Shown here: one piece after another, positions 14,471 through 22,093 of the stretch
Layout of the letters: the number at the start of each line of letters is the position of its first letter
Numbering within the stretch: the stretch's first letter is position 1
DNA from: a virus
Direction: 5' to 3' (one strand)
DNA: 27,181 nucleotides
Virus record (IMG/VR): IMGVR_UViG_3300035138_000084
Location: 1-27,181 of that record
Notes under the pieces: generated by a model
Databases searched by the model: none
What the model saw: only the letters and a program-made list of their open reading frames with translations
What the model was told of the DNA's origin: nothing
Program-made: the position numbers and the translations under genes

Positions 14471-14944
14471 ATGGCGGAGATAGCCCAGGTATCCCCCCTG
14501 CTAAAAGGTGGGGTGGTCACCGAGATGTTCTGGGTGGCCGAGTATAATAACGGCCAGTGCTTACCCGAGCTCGACCCCTTTAAGGGACAGGTCAATTCCT
14601 TTTCTGAGGTTGACCATAAGAAGACTATCCGCTTCTGGTGGATACCCATAACCCCCGACATGGCTGCGCGCTTTCCCTTTACCCGCGTCAACCCCCGCTT
14701 CTTTACAAAGGATGGCAAGCCTAATCGCCACTGGGTTGACCTCAAAGGCTCTAGGGGATTTGTTTCACGGCGGATGTTCCTCAAGATGGGCATGGGCGAT
14801 AATGCCAAAGGGGTTGAACGGGGTATCAAGTGCTATGTTATCGGCATAGAAGGGGGGCCGAGACAGGAGATTTATCCTGACGGCCATGTGGTCAATAAGC
14901 TAGAACCTGATAGGGGGGAAACTCAGGATTTACTTCACCATTAG
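14471..14944 (+). CDS. Uncharacterised phage protein (157 aa)
   Basis: This 157-residue protein has alternating strands and aromatic-rich segments (EMFWVAEYNNGQCLPELDP, KKTIRFWWIPITPDMA, FPFTRVNPRFFTK). The middle and C-terminal region (YVIGIEGGPRQEIYPDG) looks like a beta hairpin. It has no signal or membrane segment. Similar small proteins occur among baseplate genes of sediment phages in my recollection, with no known function. Translation is probably coupled to the abutting upstream gene. Confidence 0.5.
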   Translation: MAEIAQVSPLLKGGVVTEMFWVAEYNNGQCLPELDPFKGQVNSFSEVDHKKTIRFWWIPITPDMAARFPFTRVNPRFFTKDGKPNRHWVDLKGSRGFVSRRMFLKMGMGDNAKGVERGIKCYVIGIEGGPRQEIYPDGHVVNKLEPDRGETQDLLHH

Positions 14945-14952
14945 GATATTAA

Positions 14953-17802
14953 ATGGCAGTTGTAATCGAGTACCCATCTAGTATCAATACCGACGGAGAC
15001 AAGCTCTCTGCCTGCTATTCCCTTATCGAGCAGCACCGCCTTGAGCATAACAAGGTGGCCGAGCAAGCCCGTAGCAACCCCGACAAATATATCAAGACGG
15101 GCAAGTTCAAAGCCTATGCTGAGAAGTCTAAGGCAGCACTCAAACAGCTTCTGGCCGAGCGCAATCAGATTATCGAGAATATCAGAACGGCCAACTACAC
15201 TGAGAAGGAATGGCAACAGGTAGGTAAACTTTCTGAGGAGGAATATGCCTCAATCCATAAATCTCTCTTTGGCAACAAGAGCGAGGAAAAGATTAAGCCT
15301 ACTAGGGCAACCTCCCCCCTGTTGGATGAACTGAGGGCTCAAAGCCTAGACGATAAGAAGGCTCTAGCCCCCGACCCTACTGAGGACTTTTCCGCCTATA
15401 CCGAATATGATGAAGGCAGTGACATCACTAAGACGGCTGACCGTATCACCTTTACTAATGCTGAAACTAGAGACGATACGTTCTACGTTTATGACGACAA
15501 GGGGGCCGGTCATTTTGATGGCGACTTTGAGCATCGGGAAAAAGTCCTTGAGAGTGTCCATAATACTGCTGCGGTGTTGGTAAGTTGGATTGTAGCCAAT
15601 GCAGTCGCTGACCTTTATGCCTTAATTGGGGCAAACGAGAGTTGCCTATCCTTCTTTCTTTATCATGATGCAGGCGGTTACTATATGCGCTTGCGAGAGC
15701 GGGACAGCGCAACATCTTATACCGATGAATACCAAGACTTTTCTCTCAGCACCGTTTATTATCTTCAGATAGAGAGGGACGAAAGCGTTGGCACTTATGG
15801 AACTATCTATGCTTATATCGCCACCAGTAACTACTATAGCGATGGCGGCTCATTAGTTGATACTCTGAGTGTCACGCTGCATACCAGCAAAAAAGATTAT
15901 AGATATGTTTATGGGTTATCAGGCTATGACTCAAGCAAGGGCATAGGATATACAGCTACAGGCTATGTTGAACTTCTTGATTTGCAGGAGGCGGTAGCCG
16001 AAACCTACACCAAGACCGTCTCAATAGACGCTTTACTCCAGACAACAGATACTAACCAGCCTACCATAGATGCCCTCTTAAGAGACACCGATAAAACCGA
16101 GACTGACCTAGACGCCCTAATCCGGGGAGAGGCAAGCCAGACCCCAACTCTGGACGGCCTGATAAAGGCTCTGGGCGTTTCAAAGACGGTGGCACTCGAT
16201 ACACTTATCCGCATATTGGGGCTTTCGGATACCGTTGATTTAGATACCCTGATACAAAGAACAGACCGTAACAAAATTCTCTATGAATACTATAATACTG
16301 GGGATAGTGGGAATACTGACCCGACCGGAACTCACTGGTGTGGGCAAACTTTCACCCCATCTACAAGCCACAAAATTACAAGTGTCAAATTAAAACTCTT
16401 TCGATATGGTTCTCCTGGCACTGTTACAGTAAGCATTAGAAACACCGTTCCTGATGGCGACTTTGGCGAGTATCTTCCTACGGGAGGAGATTTGTGTTCG
16501 GGTACAATAGATGGAGATACTTTAACCACTAGCGGTAGCGGGGAATGGTATGAAGTAACATTGGGAGCTGGATATAATCTAGTCGCTGGAACTGTATATG
16601 CCATAGTAGTGAGAGCGCCTAGTGGGAGTAACCCTAGCAACATTCTCTATTGGCGTCTTCATAGCCTAACCGCCTCCTATGATGGCGGGACTTTTGTATG
16701 TAGTGAAGATAGTGGTGAAAATTGGACAAGCGATGAAGGTTATGGGCATTTTGATTGTATGTTTGAGGAGTGGGGAGGGGGATTACAGATAGACGCCTTA
16801 ATTCAAAAAGCCGATAGCCAGGTTATAGATACCGATGCCTTGCTGAAAGCACTGGGTGATACAAAGATGATTGCTATCAGTGCCTTGCTTCGTGCCCTCG
16901 GCATATCAGAGACTATAGACATAGATGCTCTGGTAGGGAAGGCAGGCAGCAAGACCATAGACATAGACACCCTCATCGAAACGCTTGGTACTAAGACCCT
17001 TACCATTAGTGCCCTACTCCGTGCTCTCGGTGTAGATACAACGGTGGCAGTGGATGCCTTAATTCAGACCCTTGATACTGAAACAGCTACGATTGACGCT
17101 CTGCTACGAAAGCTGGGCGTGGATAAGACCGTAGCCCTCGACCTCTTATTGAGCGGTTCGGTCAGTGAGACGGTTGACCTTGACTTGCGTATTCAGGCTC
17201 TTGACTCTCAGGGCGTAGATTTAGACGCTTTACTCAAGGCCATAGATACGGCTACCGTTAGCCTGGATACCAGGATTCAGACACTTTCCGAAGTCTTTGT
17301 GGACATAGACGCCTACCTCAGAGCGATGTCCGTAATCGAGACAGTTGACTTGGATGCTCTATTACAAGCAACGGGCGTCTCGGTTACCGTCCTTCTCGAT
17401 GCCCTGATTTATGACCGGCTGGAGCAGACAATTGACGTTGACCTTTTGCTTCAGGGTGAGTCCACCGTTACTCCCCTGCTGGATTTACTCTTACAGGGAA
17501 CAGCTAGCACCACCGTAGCCCTGGACGCTATCATCGCTCAAGCCTATGCTGGCGCCCTGACCTTTCAGCTCGAAGTCCATAACACTGACGGCGACCTAGT
17601 AGCTATCTTAGAAAACGCCTTTGGAATTAGCTACGATGCTCGTATTAACCAACCGCATAAACTGACATTTTCTATTCCTGCTGCCGACTCAAAGCAGTCT
17701 GATATTACCCTGGCTAACGAAATCTGGCTGCGTAATCTCAAGACCAATACGGTAGTCAGGAAGTTTAGAATACAGGTTACCAGAGACGAGAGGAATGCTT
17801 AA
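14953..17802 (+). CDS. Multi-domain adhesin ending in the N-terminal part of a tail hub
   Basis: The 949-residue protein has a modular order. Residues ~10-115 are a charged coiled coil. Residues ~145-345 are a LamG/concanavalin-like beta sandwich (FYVYDDKGAGHFDGDF ... YYMRLRERDS ... YIATSNYYSDGGSL). From ~350 there are six LDALL repeats; residues ~438-611 are a jelly-roll-like insertion (TGTHWCGQTFTPSTSHKITS ... VYAIVVRAPSG); then about 18 more LDALL repeats to ~865. Residues ~866-949 (LEVHNTDGDLVAILENAFG ... NEIWLRNLKTNTVVRKF) match the first domain of siphophage hub/Tal proteins (TIGR01665/Gp37-like). The hub sequence stops at TRDERNA and continues in the next gene. Sugar or cell-surface binding is inferred from the domain types. 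TAA overlaps the next ATG by one base. Confidence 0.75.
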   Translation: MAVVIEYPSSINTDGDKLSACYSLIEQHRLEHNKVAEQARSNPDKYIKTGKFKAYAEKSKAALKQLLAERNQIIENIRTANYTEKEWQQVGKLSEEEYASIHKSLFGNKSEEKIKPTRATSPLLDELRAQSLDDKKALAPDPTEDFSAYTEYDEGSDITKTADRITFTNAETRDDTFYVYDDKGAGHFDGDFEHREKVLESVHNTAAVLVSWIVANAVADLYALIGANESCLSFFLYHDAGGYYMRLRERDSATSYTDEYQDFSLSTVYYLQIERDESVGTYGTIYAYIATSNYYSDGGSLVDTLSVTLHTSKKDYRYVYGLSGYDSSKGIGYTATGYVELLDLQEAVAETYTKTVSIDALLQTTDTNQPTIDALLRDTDKTETDLDALIRGEASQTPTLDGLIKALGVSKTVALDTLIRILGLSDTVDLDTLIQRTDRNKILYEYYNTGDSGNTDPTGTHWCGQTFTPSTSHKITSVKLKLFRYGSPGTVTVSIRNTVPDGDFGEYLPTGGDLCSGTIDGDTLTTSGSGEWYEVTLGAGYNLVAGTVYAIVVRAPSGSNPSNILYWRLHSLTASYDGGTFVCSEDSGENWTSDEGYGHFDCMFEEWGGGLQIDALIQKADSQVIDTDALLKALGDTKMIAISALLRALGISETIDIDALVGKAGSKTIDIDTLIETLGTKTLTISALLRALGVDTTVAVDALIQTLDTETATIDALLRKLGVDKTVALDLLLSGSVSETVDLDLRIQALDSQGVDLDALLKAIDTATVSLDTRIQTLSEVFVDIDAYLRAMSVIETVDLDALLQATGVSVTVLLDALIYDRLEQTIDVDLLLQGESTVTPLLDLLLQGTASTTVALDAIIAQAYAGALTFQLEVHNTDGDLVAILENAFGISYDARINQPHKLTFSIPAADSKQSDITLANEIWLRNLKTNTVVRKFRIQVTRDERNA
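16000..17548 (+). repeat. LDALL repeat array in the 949-aa protein, interrupted once
   Basis: About 24 coding repeats of 14-15 codons follow the pattern (T)V-x-(L/I)-D-A-L-(L/I)-(Q/K/R)-(A)-(L)-G-(V/I)-S-x. Six units lie at 16000-16266; a jelly-roll insertion fills ~16267-16787; about 18 units follow to ~17548. Adjacent copies differ strongly in DNA, so this is an old, diverged array and not a recent expansion. The periodicity fits a solenoid or stalk. Confidence 0.85.
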
Positions 17803-20327
17803 TGGCTACTGAGATACTTAGACCCAATGCTGCCGGGGATGTTACGGCTCTTTTCCCCTCTGGGGCCAGCTTTAATTGGGATTGCGTGAATGACGTCACG
17901 CCTGATGGTTTATCCACCTATGTTGTCTGTTCGATAGAAGGATACGACTTATATAATATTCCAAATACCAGTATACCAGACGGGGCAACCATAAATTCTG
18001 TCACTGTTTATGCCTATTGCAATGCAGATTATCCAGGGAATTATGCAAAGGTAAGAATTAAGACTGGGGGAACCGAATATTACTCTGCTTTATTATATGT
18101 GGCCCAAACTCCAAGCTGGACTTTAATTAGCGAAACATGGAATACCAACCCGAAATCTAGTTTAGCTTGGACAAAAAGCGACCTTAATGCACTACAGATA
18201 GGCGTCTATCTTATCTGGCATAATCAATATTACCCATATACTAGGTGTACCCAGGTCTATGTAGAGATTGACTATACCGGGCCTGAAACCTATACCAAGA
18301 CCGTAGATATAGATGCCCTACTCCAAACTACAGGCCAGTCTCAGCCCACAGTAGATGCTAAAGTAAAAGGAACCGGACAAAAGACCGTTGCCTTGAATGC
18401 CTATGTTGGTGAACCGTTTAATAAAGAAACCCAGCTAGACTCACTGCTTCGCCAGTCTATCTCCCAGGGAGTTAGCCTTGATACTTTATTGGGAAAAACC
18501 TCTATCTCCGATCAGCAGGTTGCCCTTGACACGATTATAGGCGAAACCGCTATTCCCGATATGTCGGTCCTTACCCGGGTAGAAGCTATGGATTATATGT
18601 CTCAGCTATCGGCCAGTATGGTTCAAGATTATGAGGCTCTAGGTTTACAGATGACCTATATCTCACAGACATGGAGTTACGGCGGTATCATCTATGCCTT
18701 CGATGCCGATGATGATTATTTTTATGCCGTTGGCGCCAGTGACCAAAAGATAAGGAAATTCAGCAGGGCTACTGGTGCCCAGGTAGCGGAGAGTGCAGCA
18801 CAGGATAACCCGATGTGGGCTATAATTGCAGATGGGGATTATCTTTACATTGGGCTTCAGCGCGATGCCCCGTATAACGACTATGTGGTAGGGAAATTCT
18901 TGAAATCTAACTTGAGTCTTTCGATTGTGAGTTCCGATTATGGTGCCGTTATCTATGCTCTCACAGCAGATGATACCCATATCTTCGCTGCTGGGGCTTT
19001 ATTTAATGGCAACACGAATGTAAAAAAGTACCTTAAAAGCAACCTGTCTTATGTAACCCAGGGAGGTTCTTCTGCTGCCGCTATCTGGGCGATGGACAAT
19101 GATGACACCCATATCTATGTTGCCACTTATGCAGCAGCACCATATGATTATTACATAGTCAGAAAGCTCTTAAAATCTGACCTGAGCTATGTTGCCCAGG
19201 GCGAAGAAGGAAGCAATCTAATCAGAGCCATCAAAGTTTCAGGGAGCTATATCTATGCAGGTGATGAGGGTGGTATCGTCAAAAAGTATGCAATTTCCGA
19301 TATGAGTACATCCGCTACAAGTGCCGCCTATGGCGGAGTAGTTTTAGCTGTCGACGTAAGCGAATCGCACGTCTATATCGCCGGGGCCACCACGAATAAA
19401 ATCTACCGTCTCTTTATCAATAATTTAACTAAGAGTGATGAGAGCCCATCTTATGGGGGGAATATCTGGGATTTATTTCTCGATGGCGATTACATCTATG
19501 CCGGCGGAGCTACCACTATAACCATCAGGAAATATCAGCTTTTTCAGACGGTTGACGAGGTCGTCGACGAACTCTTGGATTTCCCCATGCAGCCCCCGGC
19601 CATCACCAAAGGGGATATTTCCGATTTTGAAGATGAGGTCGTGCCTCTTAACATCGACGGGCAGACCTTACTCCAAGCCTTCCTTGCCTTACGCAAGCCC
19701 CTCGGCGGCTACATGGAAGTCAACAATGACCGCGAGTTAGACTGGTTCGCTTCCATCGGCGAAGACAAGGGGCAGCAAATCAGATACGGGAAAAACCTCT
19801 TAGGCATTTACCGTGAGATAGACTATACCAAACTCTTTAACCGCATCTATGTTTACGGCCGTGATGCAGACGGCAACGTGGTCAAGCTCTCCGATATTCA
19901 GGATGAGGACTATGTAGAAGATACGGACTCGCAGGATACCTACGGTGATGGTGTGAATCCCTATATCGGTGTCGGGGTATTCGTGGACTTCTCGATTCCC
20001 GGCGCGCAAGCATTGCTAGACTGGGCCAACGAACTCTTGGCGCAGTATAAAGACCCGCCTACTACTTATTCGATAAATGCTGTAGACCTATCTACGCAAC
20101 AGGGCTTCGACTTCGAGGCTTTGCAACTCGGCTCCACCGTGAAGGTGATTGACGAGGACTTGGGTATAGACATAGAGGCTACCGTTGTAAGGCTCTATTA
20201 TCCCGATTTATCCAAGCCCCATGAAATGCAGGTCGAGCTTGATAATGCTGTCAGGGATATAACCGATTCAATGGCTAATCTGGCGCAGGGTCAAAAGAAA
20301 CACGACATGCTGCTGGTGAATCCCTGA
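17802..20327 (+). CDS. Tail hub C-terminal part with lectin, repeat and seven-bladed propeller domains
   Basis: The 841-residue protein starts at ATG 17802 (TAATG). Residues 1-~160 look like a DNRLRE/CBM-type beta sandwich (SIPDGATINSVTVYAYC ... LNALQIGVYLIWHNQ). Residues ~162-250 are about six LDALL repeats matching those of the previous gene. Residues ~287-580 hold seven ~43-residue repeats of the pattern YGG-x-I-(Y/W)-A-x(6-9)-(Y/I)-(I/Y/F)-(Y/F)-A-x-G, a predicted seven-bladed beta-propeller. Residues ~580-841 are hub sequence (TVDEVVDELLDFPM, LLQAFLALRKPLGGYMEVNN, GQQIRYGKNLLGIYREIDYT, NRIYVYG, LGSTVKVIDEDLGIDIEATV). Hub N-terminal sequence is missing here and present at the end of the previous gene. 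It should sit at the tail tip and contact the host. Confidence 0.8.
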   Translation: MATEILRPNAAGDVTALFPSGASFNWDCVNDVTPDGLSTYVVCSIEGYDLYNIPNTSIPDGATINSVTVYAYCNADYPGNYAKVRIKTGGTEYYSALLYVAQTPSWTLISETWNTNPKSSLAWTKSDLNALQIGVYLIWHNQYYPYTRCTQVYVEIDYTGPETYTKTVDIDALLQTTGQSQPTVDAKVKGTGQKTVALNAYVGEPFNKETQLDSLLRQSISQGVSLDTLLGKTSISDQQVALDTIIGETAIPDMSVLTRVEAMDYMSQLSASMVQDYEALGLQMTYISQTWSYGGIIYAFDADDDYFYAVGASDQKIRKFSRATGAQVAESAAQDNPMWAIIADGDYLYIGLQRDAPYNDYVVGKFLKSNLSLSIVSSDYGAVIYALTADDTHIFAAGALFNGNTNVKKYLKSNLSYVTQGGSSAAAIWAMDNDDTHIYVATYAAAPYDYYIVRKLLKSDLSYVAQGEEGSNLIRAIKVSGSYIYAGDEGGIVKKYAISDMSTSATSAAYGGVVLAVDVSESHVYIAGATTNKIYRLFINNLTKSDESPSYGGNIWDLFLDGDYIYAGGATTITIRKYQLFQTVDEVVDELLDFPMQPPAITKGDISDFEDEVVPLNIDGQTLLQAFLALRKPLGGYMEVNNDRELDWFASIGEDKGQQIRYGKNLLGIYREIDYTKLFNRIYVYGRDADGNVVKLSDIQDEDYVEDTDSQDTYGDGVNPYIGVGVFVDFSIPGAQALLDWANELLAQYKDPPTTYSINAVDLSTQQGFDFEALQLGSTVKVIDEDLGIDIEATVVRLYYPDLSKPHEMQVELDNAVRDITDSMANLAQGQKKHDMLLVNP
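18285..18550 (+). repeat. Second LDALL repeat block
   Basis: About six 14-15-codon units lie at residues ~162-250 of the 841-aa protein. Their first 20 bases (18285-18304) match bases 16000-16019 of the previous gene at 19 of 20 positions, showing that the block was duplicated between the two genes. Later units diverge (VGEPFNKET, LLGKTSISD). Confidence 0.8.
18664..19542 (+). repeat. Seven ~43-residue propeller-blade repeats
   Basis: Units begin near SYGGIIYAFDAD, NPMWAIIADGD, YGAVIYALTADD, AAIWAMDNDD, NLIRAIKVSG, YGGVVLAVDVSE and YGGNIWDLFLDG. Each carries a (Y/I)-(F/I/Y)-A-x-G strand and a later K(I/V)-(R/K)-K-(F/Y/L) strand. The copy number of seven and the four-strand periodicity fit a closed beta-propeller. 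Units diverge in DNA. Confidence 0.8.
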
Positions 20328-20351
20328 GAGCCAAAAATAAGGGGGTGAAAA

Positions 20352-20549
20352 GTGAAAGCAGTACTAGAGGTCATTAAATCCCTTATAAGACCAATAGGCT
20401 TGCTTTTCTGGCTTATCATTCGGACTCTATGCGCTGCTCAAGGGGTGGATATAGAACTTTCGTTTTTGTCCGTAGTCCTTGATGCTGCCGTAGCCGAGTA
20501 TTTTGCCGAGCGCGCATATAAACGATACAAGGAAACAAAAAATGCCTAG
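20352..20549 (+). CDS. Small membrane protein, holin-cluster candidate (65 aa)
   Basis: GTG 20352 follows AAGGGGG at 6-7 nt. The product starts MKAVLEVIKSLIRPIG and has one hydrophobic segment (GLLFWLIIRTL), a second less hydrophobic stretch (FLSVVLDAAVA) and a charged C-terminal helix (EYFAERAYKRYKETKNA). Short proteins with the VIKSLIRP start occur beside lysis genes in other phages. A holin or holin-regulator role is inferred from context. It overlaps the next gene by 8 nt. Confidence 0.55.
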   Translation: MKAVLEVIKSLIRPIGLLFWLIIRTLCAAQGVDIELSFLSVVLDAAVAEYFAERAYKRYKETKNA

Positions 20550-20838
20550 AGACGAACTCAAACGCTTATTGATGCACCTGGTACATGGGGCACTGCCCGC
20601 CTGGTGGATTTTCGGCTGGCCGGTTCCCGGGCTGATTCCCCTCGAGGTATCATGGGTTAGTATGATTCTCGGCTTGATAGCACTGGCGGTTTTCATTATC
20701 TATCAGGTCTTCAATCAGGTAGGGAAGGGCAAGAGATTCAAGGGTGAGCCCGATGATTCCTGGAAAGATGTGCAGGGCATATGCTGGGGCTGGGCCATAG
20801 CAGGTAGTCTTTTCGGTATCTTGTGGAGGCTGTTATGA
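20542..20838 (+). CDS. Small membrane protein with two or three helices (98 aa)
   Basis: The start is ATG 20542, 8 nt before the previous stop, after AAGGAAA. The 98-residue product has hydrophobic stretches around HGALPAWWIFGWPVPGLIPL, VSWVSMILGLIALAVFIIYQ and ICWGWAIAGSLFGILWRLL. A charged loop (GKGKRFKGEPDDSWKDVQG) lies between the last two. The MHLVHG start resembles a common uncharacterised phage membrane protein. It is probably part of the lysis cluster; it ends in an ATGA overlap with the next ORF. Confidence 0.6.
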   Translation: MPRDELKRLLMHLVHGALPAWWIFGWPVPGLIPLEVSWVSMILGLIALAVFIIYQVFNQVGKGKRFKGEPDDSWKDVQGICWGWAIAGSLFGILWRLL

Positions 20839-20969
20839 AGGTAGGGCTACTTTTTTTGCTCATCGTAGCTCTGATAGCTTTTATTGTCGGAGTGGTCAGA
20901 TGGGTCATAGGCTTACTGTCTGACTTCGTGAAGACGGCTAGCTATACTGAAAGGAAAGAAGATGAGTAA
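20835..20969 (+). CDS. Single-span membrane peptide (44 aa)
   Basis: ATG 20835 lies in the ATGA that ends the preceding gene; TAA 20967-20969 overlaps the following ATG by 8 nt. The peptide starts MKVGLLFLLIVALIAFIVGV, a strong transmembrane segment, and has a polar tail (TASYTERKEDE). No cysteine follows the hydrophobic stretch, so it is not a lipoprotein or an Rz1-type spanin. A small holin or antiholin part is possible. Confidence 0.6.
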   Translation: MKVGLLFLLIVALIAFIVGVVRWVIGLLSDFVKTASYTERKEDE

Positions 20970-21276
20970 ACGTGTTGACTTTCAGGCAAAGACCGATAGG
21001 GAACTTTTACTTTTGACCGCCCAGGCGACTAATGAAATGAGCGATCAGCTAAAGAAACTCAATGGCTCTGTCAAGGAAAACCAGCGATTGATAGCTCATA
21101 ATACTGAGAGGATAATCATATTGGAAGCAAATCGCGAAGCCCAAAACCCCGCCAGTAACCCTTCGGTCTTTATGAAGGTCATCAACAAAGGCAAAACGCC
21201 AGGCTTAGTCATCGGCATAGCAGGTCTTCTATTCACTGGGGTATATTCGCTCGGTCAGGTTATGGGGTGGTGGTAG
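20962..21276 (+). CDS. XhlA-like coiled-coil membrane protein
   Basis: The 104-residue product has an N-terminal coiled coil (LLLLTAQATNEMSDQLKKLN ... TERIIILEANREAQ) and a C-terminal transmembrane segment (GLVIGIAGLLFTGVYSLGQV). The XhlA type of lysis-associated phage protein has this layout, working with a holin at the membrane. Start ATG 20962 follows AAAGGAAAG. It is the last gene of the rightward block, and its final 17 bases overlap the convergent gene on the other strand. Confidence 0.65.
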   Translation: MSKRVDFQAKTDRELLLLTAQATNEMSDQLKKLNGSVKENQRLIAHNTERIIILEANREAQNPASNPSVFMKVINKGKTPGLVIGIAGLLFTGVYSLGQVMGWW

Positions 21277-21769
21277 CATCAGTCCAATGGGAAAGGGAGC
21301 TATTTCTTATTCTTGCGCCTATCACCCATTCTTTTCTTTTGGAATCCCACTGTTTTTGATATAGTTTGTGCATCACAAAGGCCAGGAGTAGTTGCCAGAG
21401 CGATGGGTAAGTTTCAAGCAGAAGACCATCCGGCGCATATAATCCGTTTGCACTTTTGGTGACGAAATTCCAGAATTCATAGAAGGCCATTCCCCACTCG
21501 AAGCCCCGCTTTTCCTGCACCATCTCCCATAGCTGGTGTTCGAGGGGTAGCCAGATAGACTTATCCTCTTTATACCATTTCAATTGCTGCTCTTTGGTAA
21601 GTAGATGGCCACCAGAATCATCGTCCTTGACATCTTCGGAGATACACTGCACCCCTAAAATATGGTAGCATTTGTCTTTATATAAATCGCCACCCTCATA
21701 ACCCCACTGTGCCTGTATCTCCTCCGCCTTCTCCGCCATCAGGATATCTTCTTCAGTAAATTGTCTCAT
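21260..21769 (-). CDS. Uncharacterised phage protein (169 aa)
   Basis: The 169-residue product begins MRQFTEEDILMAEKAEEIQ and is rich in Trp, Glu and Lys, with helical stretches (PLEHQLWEMVQEKRGFEWG, LWQLLLAFVMHKLYQKQWD). Only two cysteines are present, and no enzyme motif stands out. It is the last gene of the leftward block; its start overlaps the DUF1064 stop (ATGA) and its end overlaps the rightward XhlA-like gene. Similar early-region proteins in phages have no known job. Confidence 0.6.
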   Translation of the reverse strand: MRQFTEEDILMAEKAEEIQAQWGYEGGDLYKDKCYHILGVQCISEDVKDDDSGGHLLTKEQQLKWYKEDKSIWLPLEHQLWEMVQEKRGFEWGMAFYEFWNFVTKSANGLYAPDGLLLETYPSLWQLLLAFVMHKLYQKQWDSKRKEWVIGARIRNSSLSHWTDATTTP

Positions 21770-22089
21770 CGGATTAACCTCACTTCTATACTATATTTTT
21801 CCTTGAGCCACGCCAGCTTCGTCCTTGAATCGCGGGTCAGGACGCCCTTGACATCCTCATAAACCCATTTGGCATCCACCCCCTTGCCTTCAATATAGAC
21901 AAAGTCTAGAGTAATGGTGACGCGGGGTTTTTCACAGAGCACGAATTTAGGTTGATAGCCGAGCTTCCTTATTTCCCCAGCCATCTCCAGCATCCTCAAT
22001 TCCTCACCCCGGATGGCCTCCGCCTTACTGTCAAAGGAACGCCGACATAGCTCCGACCAGGTTCGTTTAGCATGGTATTTATTGCTCAT
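21766..22089 (-). CDS. DUF1064-type PD-(D/E)XK nuclease-like protein
   Basis: The 107-residue product has the DUF1064 pattern: KYHAKRT, SFDSKAEAIRGEELRMLE, GYQPKFVL, TLDFVYIEGKG and VYEDVKGVLTRDSRTK. Glu30 or Glu31, Asp62 and Asp79-Val-Lys81 fit the PD-(D/E)XK nuclease triad. In phages this family lies in replication or recombination modules and may resolve or trim DNA; the exact substrate is unknown. It follows the replisome-organiser gene by 4 nt in the same direction. Confidence 0.78.
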   Translation of the reverse strand: MSNKYHAKRTWSELCRRSFDSKAEAIRGEELRMLEMAGEIRKLGYQPKFVLCEKPRVTITLDFVYIEGKGVDAKWVYEDVKGVLTRDSRTKLAWLKEKYSIEVRLIR

Positions 22090-22093
22090 AGTT

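Noticed and set aside
16000-17548. Possible CRISPR array because of regular spacing
   Set aside because: The period is 42-45 nt in a single coding frame, the units vary at DNA level, and there are no constant repeats with unique spacers.
17790-17810. Programmed frameshift joining the 949-aa and 841-aa frames
   Set aside because: A -1 shift would be needed, but no slippery run or downstream stem is seen; the 1-nt TAATG overlap fits re-initiation. A sequencing error cannot be ruled out.
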